A stretch of DNA of 64,000 bases from Streptomyces griseochromogenes (GTDB lineage: Bacteria; Actinomycetota; Actinomycetes; Streptomycetales; Streptomycetaceae), in the NCBI RefSeq assembly GCF_001542625.1, contig NZ_CP016279.1:10664001-10728000 (forward strand), read 5' to 3'. Of this stretch, positions 33,224 to 41,443 are shown one piece after another; position 1 is the first letter of the stretch; each line of letters begins with the position of its first letter. The notes under the pieces were generated by a model. That model searched no databases. It saw nothing but the letters and a program-made list of their open reading frames with translations, and was not told the DNA's origin. A program made the translations under genes and the position numbers.

Positions 33224-36200
33224 TCACCGCGACCCCACGAGCGACTCCGCCGCCTCCTCCCGGAGCGCCATCGTGCGCAGCGGCCCGTCCACGGCCGCCA
33301 GCTCCGCGTACGGTCCCCGTTGCACCACCCGGCCCGCATCGAGCACGACCACCTCGTCCACCGCGTCGAGCCCCGCCAGCCGATGGGTGATCAGCAGCGT
33401 CGTACGGCCCTGGGTGGCGACCAGCAGATCCGCTGTGAGCGCGTCCGCCGTCGGCAGGTCCAGGTGCTCGGCGGGCTCGTCCAGGACGAGCACGGGGAAG
33501 TCGGCGAGCAGCGCGCGAGCGAGCGCGAGACGTTGGCGCTGCCCGCCGGACAGCCGCGCCCCGTGCTCGCCGACGAGCGTGTCCAGGCCGTCGGGCAGCC
33601 CGTCCACCCAGTCCAGCAGCCGGGCCCGGGCCAGCGCGTCGCGCAGGTCGGCCTCGGTGGCGTCCTTCCGGGCGAGCAACAGGTTCTCGCGCACGGTGCT
33701 GTCGAAGAGGTGCGCGTCCTGGGCGCACAGTCCGACGAGGCGGCGTACGTCGTCGCCGGCCAGCGCGCAGGCGTCCACACCGGCGAGCGTGTACGAACCG
33801 GCCTGTGGGCCGAGGAACCGCAGCAGTACCTGGGCGAGCGTCGTCTTGCCGGAGCCGGACGGCCCGACCACGGCGATCCGGCGCCCCTGTTCCAGGGTGA
33901 GATCGAGCCCGGCGAGCGCGTCCCGGTGCTGCCCCGCGTGCCGTGCGGCCAGGCCCTTGACCACGACCGGGAAGGGCGCCGCGGGCGCCTGCCGGGGCCG
34001 CTCCGGCTCCCGCACGGGCTCCGGAGCGTCCAGCACCTCGTACACGCGCTCCGCGCTGCGCCGCGCCCGCTGCCGGAGGCGCACGGCGAGCGGCAGTCCC
34101 AGCACGGCCTCGAAGGCGGCCAGCGGGGTGAGGACCACCACAGCCATCGCCACACCGCCGAGCCTGCCCGCGGCCACCGCCTGGGCGCCCAGCAGCGCGG
34201 TGGCGGTGACGGTCAGGCCGGAGATCAGCGTGGTGAGGCCGTCGCCGAGCGCGGTGACGGTGGCGGCGCGCGAGGCGATCCCGGTGAGCGTGCCGTCGGC
34301 CTGCCGGGCAGCGGCCGTACGGGCCGGCAGCGCCCCGGCGACGGTCAGCTCGGCGGTCCCGGTGAGCAGGTCGCTCACGCGGGTCGCGAGCACGCCCCGG
34401 GCGGGCGCCAGCCGCCGCTCGGTGCGCCGGGCCGCGGCCGCGGTGATCACGGGGACACCGGCGCCGGCCACGACGAGGCCCACCGCGAGCGCGGCCCCGG
34501 CCTCGGGCAGCAGCCAGGCCGTGAAGGCGACCGAGGCGGTCGAGACGGCCACCGCGACCCCGGCGGGCAGCAGCCAGCGCAGCCAGTAGTCCTGGAGTGC
34601 GTCCACATCGGCGACCAGCCGGGCGAGCAGATCGCCTCGGCGAGCCGTGCGCAGCCCTGCGGGCGCCAGCCGCTCCAGGCGCCGGTAGACGGCGACCCGG
34701 GTGTCGGCCAGCATCCGCAGCACGGCGTCGTGCGACACCAGCCGTTCGGCGTACCGGAAGACGGCCCGCCCGATGCCGAAGGCCCGTGTCGCCGTCACGG
34801 CCACCATCAGATAGAGCACCGGCGGCTGTTGCGAGGCCCGCGAGATGAGCCAGCCGGAGGTGGCCATCAGCCCGACGGCGCTGCCGAGCGCGAGGGCCCC
34901 GAGCAGCAGCGCGAGAAGCAGCCGGCCGCGTCGGGGACCGGCGAGACTCCAGACCCGGGCAAGCGCACCCCGAGGGCGCGTCGGGGGCTGTTCTGTCGCG
35001 CCGCTTGCCAAGTGGCCGAGCCGCGTGGCGGACGGTCGGGGGTCCAGCGGGCGGAGCCCCCTGGGAAGATCGGCGTCCGCCGGGTACGCCAACGGTTCCG
35101 TGCCCTCCAGCCGCACCACCCGATCGGCGACCTCCAGCAGCGCCGGCCGATGCACGACAAGCATCACCGTGCGGCCCACCGCAAGCCGCCGCACCGCCGC
35201 CACGACCTCGGCCTCCGTCGCCCCGTCCAGCGCGGCCGTCGGCTCGTCCAGCAGCAGTACGGGCCGGTCGGCGAGGAAGGCCCGGGCCAGCGCGAGCCGT
35301 TGCCGCTGGCCGGCGGACAGCCCGGCTCCGTCCTCCCCGAGCACCGTGTCGATTCCCTCGGGCAGCGCGTCCACGAACTCCAGCGCGCCGGCCTCCGCGA
35401 GGGCCCCGCGTACGGCGGTGTCGTCCGCGTCGGGCCGGGCCAGCCGTACATTCTCCGCGATGGTCCCGGCATACAGGTGCGGCAGTTGCGGCACCCAGGC
35501 GATCCGCGACCGCCACCGCTCCAGGTCGACATCCGCGAGATCGACTCCCCCGATCCGCACCCGGCCCTCGGTGGGCCGTACGAACCCCAGCAGCACGTTC
35601 AGCAGCGTCGACTTGCCCGCGCCGCTCGGTCCCACGAGCGCCACCGTCTCGCCGGGCTCCACGGTGAAGCGGACGTCGGTCACGGCATCCACAGACCGCC
35701 CCGGGTAGCGGACTGTCACCCCGTCGAAGACCACCGCGCCCGCGGGCACCGCCGCGGTCCCCGACGCCGGGACGGGCGTCTCCAGCACGGCGAAGATCTC
35801 CTCGGCCGCGGCGAGCCCCTCCGCCGCCGCGTGGTACTGCGCGCCCACCTGGCGCAGCGGCAAATACGCCTCGGGCGCCAGCATCAGGATGACCAGGCCG
35901 ATGTACAGGTCCATGTCGCCGTGCACGAGGCGCATGCCGATCGTCACCGCGACCAGCGCCACCGACAGCGTGGCCAGCAACTCCAGGGCGAAGGAGGAGA
36001 GGAAGGCGATCCGCAGAGTGCGCATCGTGGCCTGGCGGTACTCGCCGGTGATCCGGCGAATGGAGTCGGCCTGGGCCTTGGCCCGGCCGAACACCTTCAG
36101 CGTGGGCAGCCCGGCGACGACGTCCAGGAAGTGGCCGGAGAGCCGGGACAGCAACCGCCACTGCCGGTCCATCCGGGACTGTGTGGCCCAGCCGATCAGC

Positions 36201-36727
36201 ATCATGAAGAGGGGAATCAGCGGCAGAGTGCCGACGATGATCGCCGCCGACACCCAGTCCTCGGTGACGATCCGCGCCAGCACGGCGACCGGGACGACCA
36301 CCGCGAGCCCCAACTGGGGGAGATAGCGCGAGAAGTAGTCGTCCAGGGCGTCCACCCCGCGGGTGGCGAGGGTGACCAGCGAGCCGGTCCGCTGACCGCT
36401 CAGCCACCCCGGGCCCAGTTGGGCAGCGCGCTCCAGCAGCCGCCCGCGCAGCTCCGATTTCACGGCCGCGCTCGCGCGGTGCGCCGCGAGTTCGGTCAGC
36501 CACGCGACAACCGATCGGCCGATGGCCACAGCCGCCAACAGCAGCAGGGGAGTGCGCAGTTCAGCGATGGACTGTCCGTGCTGGAACGCTCCGACCACCA
36601 CGTCGGCGATGAGCATGGCCTGGGCGATGACCAGCCCGGCGCCGACGGCGCCCAGACCGACGACCCCCACAAGGAAGAAGCGGGTGGCACGGGCGTAGCG
36701 CAGAAGACGCGGATCGATCGGTTTCAC
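33224..36727 (-). CDS. cydCD: Fused CydDC-type ABC exporter for cytochrome bd assembly
   Basis: 1167 residues. Two ABC-transporter halves are fused head to tail: transmembrane region one (about 15-320) with Walker A PSGAGKSTLL near 365 and signature LSAGQRQRLALARA near 470, then transmembrane region two (about 600-890) with Walker A PSGSGKTTLA near 952 and signature LSGGQRQRLALARA near 1060. CydDC exports thiols or haem-related compounds needed to assemble bd oxidase; fusion into one chain is the actinobacterial form. The GTG start at 36727 is chosen because GAAGGGC lies about 9 nt upstream; a TTG at 36736 abuts it. The start codon is inside a perfect parS site. Third gene of the cyd operon. 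Confidence 0.95.
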   Translation of the reverse strand: MKPIDPRLLRYARATRFFLVGVVGLGAVGAGLVIAQAMLIADVVVGAFQHGQSIAELRTPLLLLAAVAIGRSVVAWLTELAAHRASAAVKSELRGRLLERAAQLGPGWLSGQRTGSLVTLATRGVDALDDYFSRYLPQLGLAVVVPVAVLARIVTEDWVSAAIIVGTLPLIPLFMMLIGWATQSRMDRQWRLLSRLSGHFLDVVAGLPTLKVFGRAKAQADSIRRITGEYRQATMRTLRIAFLSSFALELLATLSVALVAVTIGMRLVHGDMDLYIGLVILMLAPEAYLPLRQVGAQYHAAAEGLAAAEEIFAVLETPVPASGTAAVPAGAVVFDGVTVRYPGRSVDAVTDVRFTVEPGETVALVGPSGAGKSTLLNVLLGFVRPTEGRVRIGGVDLADVDLERWRSRIAWVPQLPHLYAGTIAENVRLARPDADDTAVRGALAEAGALEFVDALPEGIDTVLGEDGAGLSAGQRQRLALARAFLADRPVLLLDEPTAALDGATEAEVVAAVRRLAVGRTVMLVVHRPALLEVADRVVRLEGTEPLAYPADADLPRGLRPLDPRPSATRLGHLASGATEQPPTRPRGALARVWSLAGPRRGRLLLALLLGALALGSAVGLMATSGWLISRASQQPPVLYLMVAVTATRAFGIGRAVFRYAERLVSHDAVLRMLADTRVAVYRRLERLAPAGLRTARRGDLLARLVADVDALQDYWLRWLLPAGVAVAVSTASVAFTAWLLPEAGAALAVGLVVAGAGVPVITAAAARRTERRLAPARGVLATRVSDLLTGTAELTVAGALPARTAAARQADGTLTGIASRAATVTALGDGLTTLISGLTVTATALLGAQAVAAGRLGGVAMAVVVLTPLAAFEAVLGLPLAVRLRQRARRSAERVYEVLDAPEPVREPERPRQAPAAPFPVVVKGLAARHAGQHRDALAGLDLTLEQGRRIAVVGPSGSGKTTLAQVLLRFLGPQAGSYTLAGVDACALAGDDVRRLVGLCAQDAHLFDSTVRENLLLARKDATEADLRDALARARLLDWVDGLPDGLDTLVGEHGARLSGGQRQRLALARALLADFPVLVLDEPAEHLDLPTADALTADLLVATQGRTTLLITHRLAGLDAVDEVVVLDAGRVVQRGPYAELAAVDGPLRTMALREEAAESLVGSR

Positions 36728-36734
36728 GTGAAAC
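36721..36734. promoter_or_regulatory. parS site over the cydCD start codon
   Basis: GTTTCACGTGAAAC, exact match to the Streptomyces ParB-binding consensus. The GTG start codon of cydCD (36725-36727) is its central trinucleotide on the minus strand, so the site occupies the translation initiation region. Confidence 0.88.
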
Positions 36735-36750
36735 AAGCCCTTCGTTCCAG

Positions 36751-36778
36751 AGGGTGTGTTTCACGTGAAACACACCCT
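36751..36778. promoter_or_regulatory. parS site in a 28-bp perfect palindrome between cydB and cydCD
   Basis: The core GTTTCACGTGAAAC (36758-36771) is extended on both sides (AGGGTGT / ACACCCT) into a perfect 28-bp palindrome, 8 nt after the cydB stop. In RNA the same sequence folds as a hairpin and could act as a partial terminator inside the operon. It lies 37 nt (centre to centre) from the parS at 36721. Confidence 0.88.
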
Positions 36779-36786
36779 CGGCGAAC

Positions 36787-37806
36787 TCAGTGCGCGGAGC
36801 CCGCGGCAGCGTCAGGAGCGATGTGCTGCGTGCCGATCCGCTTACGGAACACCCAGTAGGTCCAGCTCTGGTACAGCAGGACGAGCGGCGTGGCGATGGC
36901 CGCGCACCACGTCATGATCTTCAGGGTGTACGGGCTCGACGAGGCGTTGGTGACGGTGAGGCTCCAGTCCCCGTTGAGCGTGGACGGCATGACGTTCGGG
37001 AAGAGCGACAGGAACAGCATCGCCACGGACGCCGCGATGGTCAGACCGGACAGGGCGAACGACCATCCCTCACGCCCCGCCTGATTGGCCACCAGAGCCG
37101 CCACCAGGGCTACGACCGCCACGATCAGGGCCACCAGGCTCTTGCCGTCCCCACTGTCGGCCTGCGTCCACACCAGGAAGCCGACGGCCAGTACGGAGGT
37201 GACGAGACCGACCCACAGCGCCAGCTTGCGCGCCCGCAGCCGGATCTCACCGACCGTCTTGAGAGCGGTGAACACCGTTCCGTGGAAGGTGAACAGGGTC
37301 AGCGTCACCAGGCCACCGAGCAGAGCGTAGGGGTTGAACAGGTCCGCGAGGGTGCCGACGTACTCGAAGTGCTGGTCGATCTTCACGCCCCGCACGATGT
37401 TCCCGAAGGCCACGCCCCACAGGAACGCCGGGATGAGCGAGGTCCAGAAGATGGCCGTCTCCCAGTTGCGCTGCCAGTTCTCCTCGGGCCGCTTCGCCCG
37501 GTACTCGAAGGCGACACCCCGGACGATCAGACAGACCAGGATGACCAGCAGGGGCAGGTAGAAGCCGGAGAAGAGGGTGGCGTACCACTCGGGGAAGGCG
37601 GCGAAGGTGGCACCGCCCGCCGTGAGCAGCCACACCTCGTTGCCGTCCCAGACGGGCCCGATGGTGTTGATCAGCACCCGGCGCTCGGGCCGGTTCCGGG
37701 CCAGCAGCTTGGTGAGGATGCCGACCCCGAAGTCGAATCCCTCCAGGAAGAAGTAGCCGGTCCACAGGACGGCGATCAGGACGAACCAGACGTCGTGAAG
37801 TTCCAT
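36787..37806 (-). CDS. cydB: Cytochrome bd ubiquinol/menaquinol oxidase subunit II
   Basis: 339 residues with about eight or nine transmembrane helices. The N-terminal VLWTGYFFLEGFDFGVGIL with the GFDFGVG motif and the IGPVWDGNEVWLLTAGGA signature identify CydB. With CydA it reduces oxygen to water using menaquinol, a high-affinity terminal oxidase for low oxygen. Start ATG with GAGGGGACAG upstream, 15 nt after the cydA stop. The C-terminal tail after the last helix is short and ends GSAH. Confidence 0.96.
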   Translation of the reverse strand: MELHDVWFVLIAVLWTGYFFLEGFDFGVGILTKLLARNRPERRVLINTIGPVWDGNEVWLLTAGGATFAAFPEWYATLFSGFYLPLLVILVCLIVRGVAFEYRAKRPEENWQRNWETAIFWTSLIPAFLWGVAFGNIVRGVKIDQHFEYVGTLADLFNPYALLGGLVTLTLFTFHGTVFTALKTVGEIRLRARKLALWVGLVTSVLAVGFLVWTQADSGDGKSLVALIVAVVALVAALVANQAGREGWSFALSGLTIAASVAMLFLSLFPNVMPSTLNGDWSLTVTNASSSPYTLKIMTWCAAIATPLVLLYQSWTYWVFRKRIGTQHIAPDAAAGSAH

Positions 37807-37821
37807 GACTGTCCCCTCGGC

Positions 37822-39330
37822 CTAGTACGAGAAGGCCATCGGCTTGTCGGCGTCACGGGTGTCGCCGCCGATCTTCGTGGGCGGGTTGAGGTCGGCCTCC
37901 GTCAGCTCGGGCGGGCCGGCCTTGACGTACTTCGCGAGCAGCTTGACCTCGACCACGGCGAGGATCGCGTACAGCGTGGTGAAGACGATCATCGAGGTGA
38001 GGATCTCGCCCTGGGAGACGCCGGGGGAGACCGCGTCCCGGGTCTGCAGGACGCCGTAGACGGCCCACGGCTGACGGCCCATCTCGGTGAAGATCCAGCC
38101 CCAGGAGTTGGCGATCAGCGGGAACGCCAGGGTCCAGATCGCGATGCGCCAGTACCAGGTGGTCAGCTTCGGGCCGAGCGCCTTGTTCTTGAAGAGGACC
38201 AGATGCGGCACCTCGTCGTCACCGACCCGCAGGTGCTCGGGCAGCATGAACTTCTTGCGGGTCAGCCAGAGCCCGGCGAGACCGAGGGCGAAGGAGGCCA
38301 TGCCGAAGCCGATCATCCAGCGGAAGCCCCAGAAGGCCACCGGAATGTTGGGCCGGTAGTCGCCGGGTCCGAACTTCTGCTTTTCGGACTTGTTGACGTC
38401 GTTGATGCCGGGGACGGACGAGGTGAAGTCGTCGTTGGCGAGGAAGGACAGCAGGCCCGGTATCTCGATCGCGACGGTGTTGTGGCCCTTCTCCACGTCG
38501 CCGTAGGCGAAGATCGAGAACGGCGCCGGCTTCTGACCGTCCCACAGCGCCTCGGCGGCCGCCATCTTCATCGGCTGCTGCTTGAACATGACCTTGCCGA
38601 GCGTGTCACCGCTGATCGCGGTGAGCAGACCGGCGATGACCACGGTGATCAGGCCCAGCCGCAGCGAGGTCTTCATCTCGCGGATGTGCTTCTTGCGGGA
38701 CAGGTGGTAGGCCGAGATGCCCACCATGAAGGCGCCGCCGGTCAGGAAAGCCGCGGACAGGGTGTGGAAAGCCTGGCTGAGCGCGGTGTTCTGGGTCAGC
38801 ACGGCCCAGAAGTCGGTCAGCTCGGCACGCCCCCTCGCCTTGTCGATCTTGTAGCCGACGGGGTGCTGCATCCAGGAGTTGGCCGCGAGGATGAAGTAGG
38901 CCGACAGGATCGTGCCGATCGAGACCATCCATATGCAGGCCAGATGGATCTTCTTGGGCAGCTTGTCCCAGCCGAAGATCCACAGGCCGATGAAGGTGGA
39001 CTCGAAGAAGAACGCGATCAGGGCCTCGAAGGCGAGCGGGGCGCCGAAGATGTCACCGACGAAGCGCGAGTAGTCCGACCAGTTCATGCCGAACTGGAAC
39101 TCCTGCACGATGCCGGTGACCACACCCATCGCGATGTTGATGAGGAAGAGCTTGCCCCAGAACTTCGTCGCCCTGAGGTACTTCTCGTTCTCCGTGCGCA
39201 CCCAGGCCGTCTGCAGCCCGGCCGTGAGCGCGGCCAGGGAGATCGTCAGCGGAACGAACAGGAAGTGGTAGACGGTGGTGATGCCGAACTGCCATCGCGC
39301 CAGTGTCTCCGGCGCCAAAGCCATTTCCAC
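37822..39330 (-). CDS. cydA: Cytochrome bd oxidase subunit I
   Basis: 502 residues, GTG start with AAGGAG 8 nt upstream. The haem ligands of CydA are recognisable: ARWQFGITTVYHFLFVPL with the N-terminal His, AAAEALWDGQKPAPF of the Q-loop, and the later Met region. NSWMQHPVGY and TLSAAFLTGGAFMVGISA are standard CydA segments. The quinol loop is of the short type common in Gram-positive bacteria. First gene of cydA-cydB-cydCD; a Rex operator lies 80 nt upstream of the start, so expression should rise when NADH/NAD+ is high. Confidence 0.97.
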   Translation of the reverse strand: MEMALAPETLARWQFGITTVYHFLFVPLTISLAALTAGLQTAWVRTENEKYLRATKFWGKLFLINIAMGVVTGIVQEFQFGMNWSDYSRFVGDIFGAPLAFEALIAFFFESTFIGLWIFGWDKLPKKIHLACIWMVSIGTILSAYFILAANSWMQHPVGYKIDKARGRAELTDFWAVLTQNTALSQAFHTLSAAFLTGGAFMVGISAYHLSRKKHIREMKTSLRLGLITVVIAGLLTAISGDTLGKVMFKQQPMKMAAAEALWDGQKPAPFSIFAYGDVEKGHNTVAIEIPGLLSFLANDDFTSSVPGINDVNKSEKQKFGPGDYRPNIPVAFWGFRWMIGFGMASFALGLAGLWLTRKKFMLPEHLRVGDDEVPHLVLFKNKALGPKLTTWYWRIAIWTLAFPLIANSWGWIFTEMGRQPWAVYGVLQTRDAVSPGVSQGEILTSMIVFTTLYAILAVVEVKLLAKYVKAGPPELTEADLNPPTKIGGDTRDADKPMAFSY

Positions 39331-39410
39331 GTCGTCAGCTCCTTACTTCGCCGTGGTCGCGGCAGCTTGCCCCTTTTGTCATGCACATCACGGGAGCAAA
39401 CGGGCGAGCT

Positions 39411-39426
39411 TGTGAACGCGTTCACA
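39411..39426. promoter_or_regulatory. Rex operator (ROP) upstream of cydA
   Basis: TGTGAACGCGTTCACA, a perfect 16-bp palindrome matching the published Streptomyces Rex consensus; TTGTGAA and TTCACAA half-sites extend it (39410-39433). It lies 80 nt before the cydA GTG. Rex is a redox repressor released by NADH. Confidence 0.92.
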
Positions 39427-39510
39427 TTCACAAGCCATTATGACGCACTGATTTTCGGCAACAGAAGGGGGGTCCCTCCTTTGCCTTCGAGTCAAGACCT
39501 TGGCAGCGAC

Positions 39511-39527
39511 TTCAACATATTGTTGAA
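39511..39527. promoter_or_regulatory. Palindromic operator before the cyclophilin-like gene
   Basis: TTCAACA-TAT-TGTTGAA, a perfect 7-3-7 palindrome ending 9 nt before the ATG at 39537. AT-rich in a GC-rich genome, and of the kind bound by GntR-family regulators. If the transcript starts nearby, the site would overlap the start region and repress directly. Confidence 0.7.
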
Positions 39528-39536
39528 TTGCGGTCC

Positions 39537-39911
39537 ATGCAGATACGGATCTCGTGGCCTGCGGGCCACCTCATCGCGAGCCTTGAGAACACACCGACCG
39601 CGCAGGCCCTCGGCAAGGCTCTGCCGCTCGTCTCCACCGCCCACACGTGGGGCGAGGAGGTCTATTTCGACACGGGTGTGTCCGTTTCGCGTGAAACGGA
39701 TGCCCGGCAGGTCGTCGAGCCGGGCACGGTGGCCTTCTGGACGGACGGCGACGCCCTCGCCCTCCCCTACGGCCCCACGCCGATCTCGCGAGGCGACGAG
39801 TGCCGCCTCGCGAGCCCGTGCAACGTCCTCGGAAGCGTGGACGGGGACGCCGCCGTCCTGGCGACCGTGCGGGACGGCGACCCCATACGCGTGGAACTGA
39901 TCGACGCATAG
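39537..39911 (+). CDS. Cyclophilin-like-fold protein
   Basis: 124 residues (MQIRISWPAGHLIASLENTP). The pattern GHLIASLENTPTAQAL, the TWGEEVYFDTGV strand, PGTVAFWTDGDALALPYGPTP and SPCNVLGSV match the cyclophilin-like (TM1367/DUF3830-type) beta-barrel, which lacks known isomerase activity. Relatives occur beside GntR regulators and amino-acid or hydantoin catabolism genes. There is no ribosome site before the ATG; translation may be leaderless downstream of the palindrome. A parS-like site lies inside the gene (39684). It converges on hisC. Confidence 0.8.
   Translation: MQIRISWPAGHLIASLENTPTAQALGKALPLVSTAHTWGEEVYFDTGVSVSRETDARQVVEPGTVAFWTDGDALALPYGPTPISRGDECRLASPCNVLGSVDGDAAVLATVRDGDPIRVELIDA
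39684..39697. promoter_or_regulatory. parS-like site inside the cyclophilin-like gene
   Basis: GTTTCGCGTGAAAC, one mismatch to GTTTCACGTGAAAC, with symmetric flanks (TCC / GGA). It encodes VSRET. Confidence 0.6.
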
Positions 39912-39934
39912 GGCTGCTTGCCCGCCGATCGGAG

Positions 39935-41014
39935 CTACAGCTCCTTGCGGAACGCTTCCGCCACCTTCAGGAAGATGTCGTTCGCCTCGATCTCTCCGAC
40001 CGTCACCCGCACACCCTCGCCCGGGAACGGCCGGACCACCACGCCGTGCTCCTCGCACGCCGCCGCGAACGCGACGGCGCGCTCCCCCAGCCGCAGCCAC
40101 ACGAAGTTGGCCTGGGTCTCCGGCACCGTCCACCCCTGGGCCCGCAGCCCGTCGACCACGCGCGTGCGCTCGCACACCAGTGAGCCGACCCGGCCCAGCA
40201 ACTCGTCCTCGGCCCGCAGCGAGGCGATCGCCGCTTCCTGCGCGAGCTGGCTGACACCGAAGGGCACCGCCGTCTTGCGCAGCGCCGCCGCCACCGGCTC
40301 ATGGCCGATCGCGAAACCGACGCGCAGCCCGGCCAGGCCGTAGGCCTTGGAGAACGTGCGCAGGACGCAGACGTTGGCCCGCTTCCGGTACAGCTCGACA
40401 CCGTCGGGCACCTCGGGGTCACGGATGAACTCCCGGTAGGCCTCGTCCAGCACCACCAGCACATCACCGGGCACCCGGTCGAGGAACCGTTCCAGCTCGG
40501 CCCGCCGCACCACCGTGCCGGTCGGGTTGTTGGGGTTGCAGACGAAGATCAGGCGCGTCCGGTCGGTGATCGCGTCCGCCATCGCGTCCAGGTCGTGCAC
40601 ATCGCCCGGCGTGAGCGGCACCTGCACCGACCGGGCGCCGCTGATCTGCGTGATGATCGGGTAGGCCTCGAAAGAGCGCCAGGCGTAGATCACCTCGTCG
40701 CCGGGGCCGCTGGTGGCCTGGATCAGCTGCTGGGCGACGCCCACGGAGCCGGTACCGGTGGCCAGGTGGGAGAGCGGGACGCCGAAGCGCTCCGAGAGCT
40801 CGTTCATCAGCCCGGTGCAGGCCATGTCCGGGTAGCGGTTGAAGTTGGCGGCCGCCGCGGTCACGCTCTCCATCACGCCGGGCAACGGCGGATACGGGTT
40901 CTCGTTGGAAGACAGCTTGTAGGCGACCGGCCCGCCGGCCGCGGCGGGCCTGCCCGGCTTGTAGGTGGGGACACCCTCCAGCTCAGCGCGCAGCTTGGGG
41001 CTCATCTCGCTCAC
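39935..41014 (-). CDS. hisC: Histidinol-phosphate/aromatic aminotransferase
   Basis: 359 residues from GTG 41014, chosen because GAGGAGGAC lies just upstream; a longer reading from 41065 has none. Fold-type I aminotransferase of the HisC/Pat subgroup: [14 protein letters not shown] near the start, [13 protein letters not shown] (substrate Asn), [10 protein letters not shown] (PLP-binding Asp/Tyr) and [16 protein letters not shown] (PLP Lys). It transaminates histidinol phosphate or aromatic amino acids. It is not near other his genes, so a phenylalanine/tyrosine role is equally possible. Confidence 0.9.
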   Translation of the reverse strand: MSEMSPKLRAELEGVPTYKPGRPAAAGGPVAYKLSSNENPYPPLPGVMESVTAAAANFNRYPDMACTGLMNELSERFGVPLSHLATGTGSVGVAQQLIQATSGPGDEVIYAWRSFEAYPIITQISGARSVQVPLTPGDVHDLDAMADAITDRTRLIFVCNPNNPTGTVVRRAELERFLDRVPGDVLVVLDEAYREFIRDPEVPDGVELYRKRANVCVLRTFSKAYGLAGLRVGFAIGHEPVAAALRKTAVPFGVSQLAQEAAIASLRAEDELLGRVGSLVCERTRVVDGLRAQGWTVPETQANFVWLRLGERAVAFAAACEEHGVVVRPFPGEGVRVTVGEIEANDIFLKVAEAFRKEL

Positions 41015-41443
41015 CGCAGTCCTCCTCGCGACCACCGGCGGACCGTCGACGCCGCCGGCTTCCAATACTCCTCACCATATGAGGATTCGGCGCCCGTGCG
41101 TACAGGTGCGCGTCAGCAAGAGGCGAACCTCATCACTCCCCGCGGCATCCCGGGCATCGTCACACGAAGGCGTACGTATCGGGGGGCGCGCCGTACATAT
41201 ATCTACGCGCCGGTGGCTCACGCCGTGGCGCGCATCACCCGTGAAGGTGAGTTGAGACCTCTTCGAGACATCGGACACTTGGCAGGCCCATGCGCGTCGA
41301 CAAGACACGTCTCGGCATGAGATCGGTCAACTGACTTACTTTCTAAGGCAGTTGACCCCTAATGACCTTGCAGAAACGTACCTGTCAACGCGTGCATATG
41401 CGTCCGCACTACCCCACCGCATGAGCCCTACTATCGGCTCGCC
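41015..41443. promoter_or_regulatory. Divergent intergenic region with inverted repeat
   Basis: GGTCAACT (41325-41332) and AGTTGACC (41350-41357) are perfect 8-bp arms around an AT-rich 17-nt spacer, a possible operator about 90 nt before the LacI gene. TACTAT (41429-41434) is a good -10 hexamer for that gene. The half facing hisC contains CCTCA-CCATA-TGAGG (about 41073-41087), possibly its promoter region. Confidence 0.6.

Noticed and set aside
33320-36859. Open frame of about 1180 codons on the plus strand across cydCD
   Set aside because: It mirrors cydCD on the other strand, has no ribosome site and has no recognisable protein motif.
36790-39900. Open frame of about 1040 codons on the plus strand across cydA and cydB
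   Set aside because: It is antisense to two certain genes; composition is that of a frame shadow.
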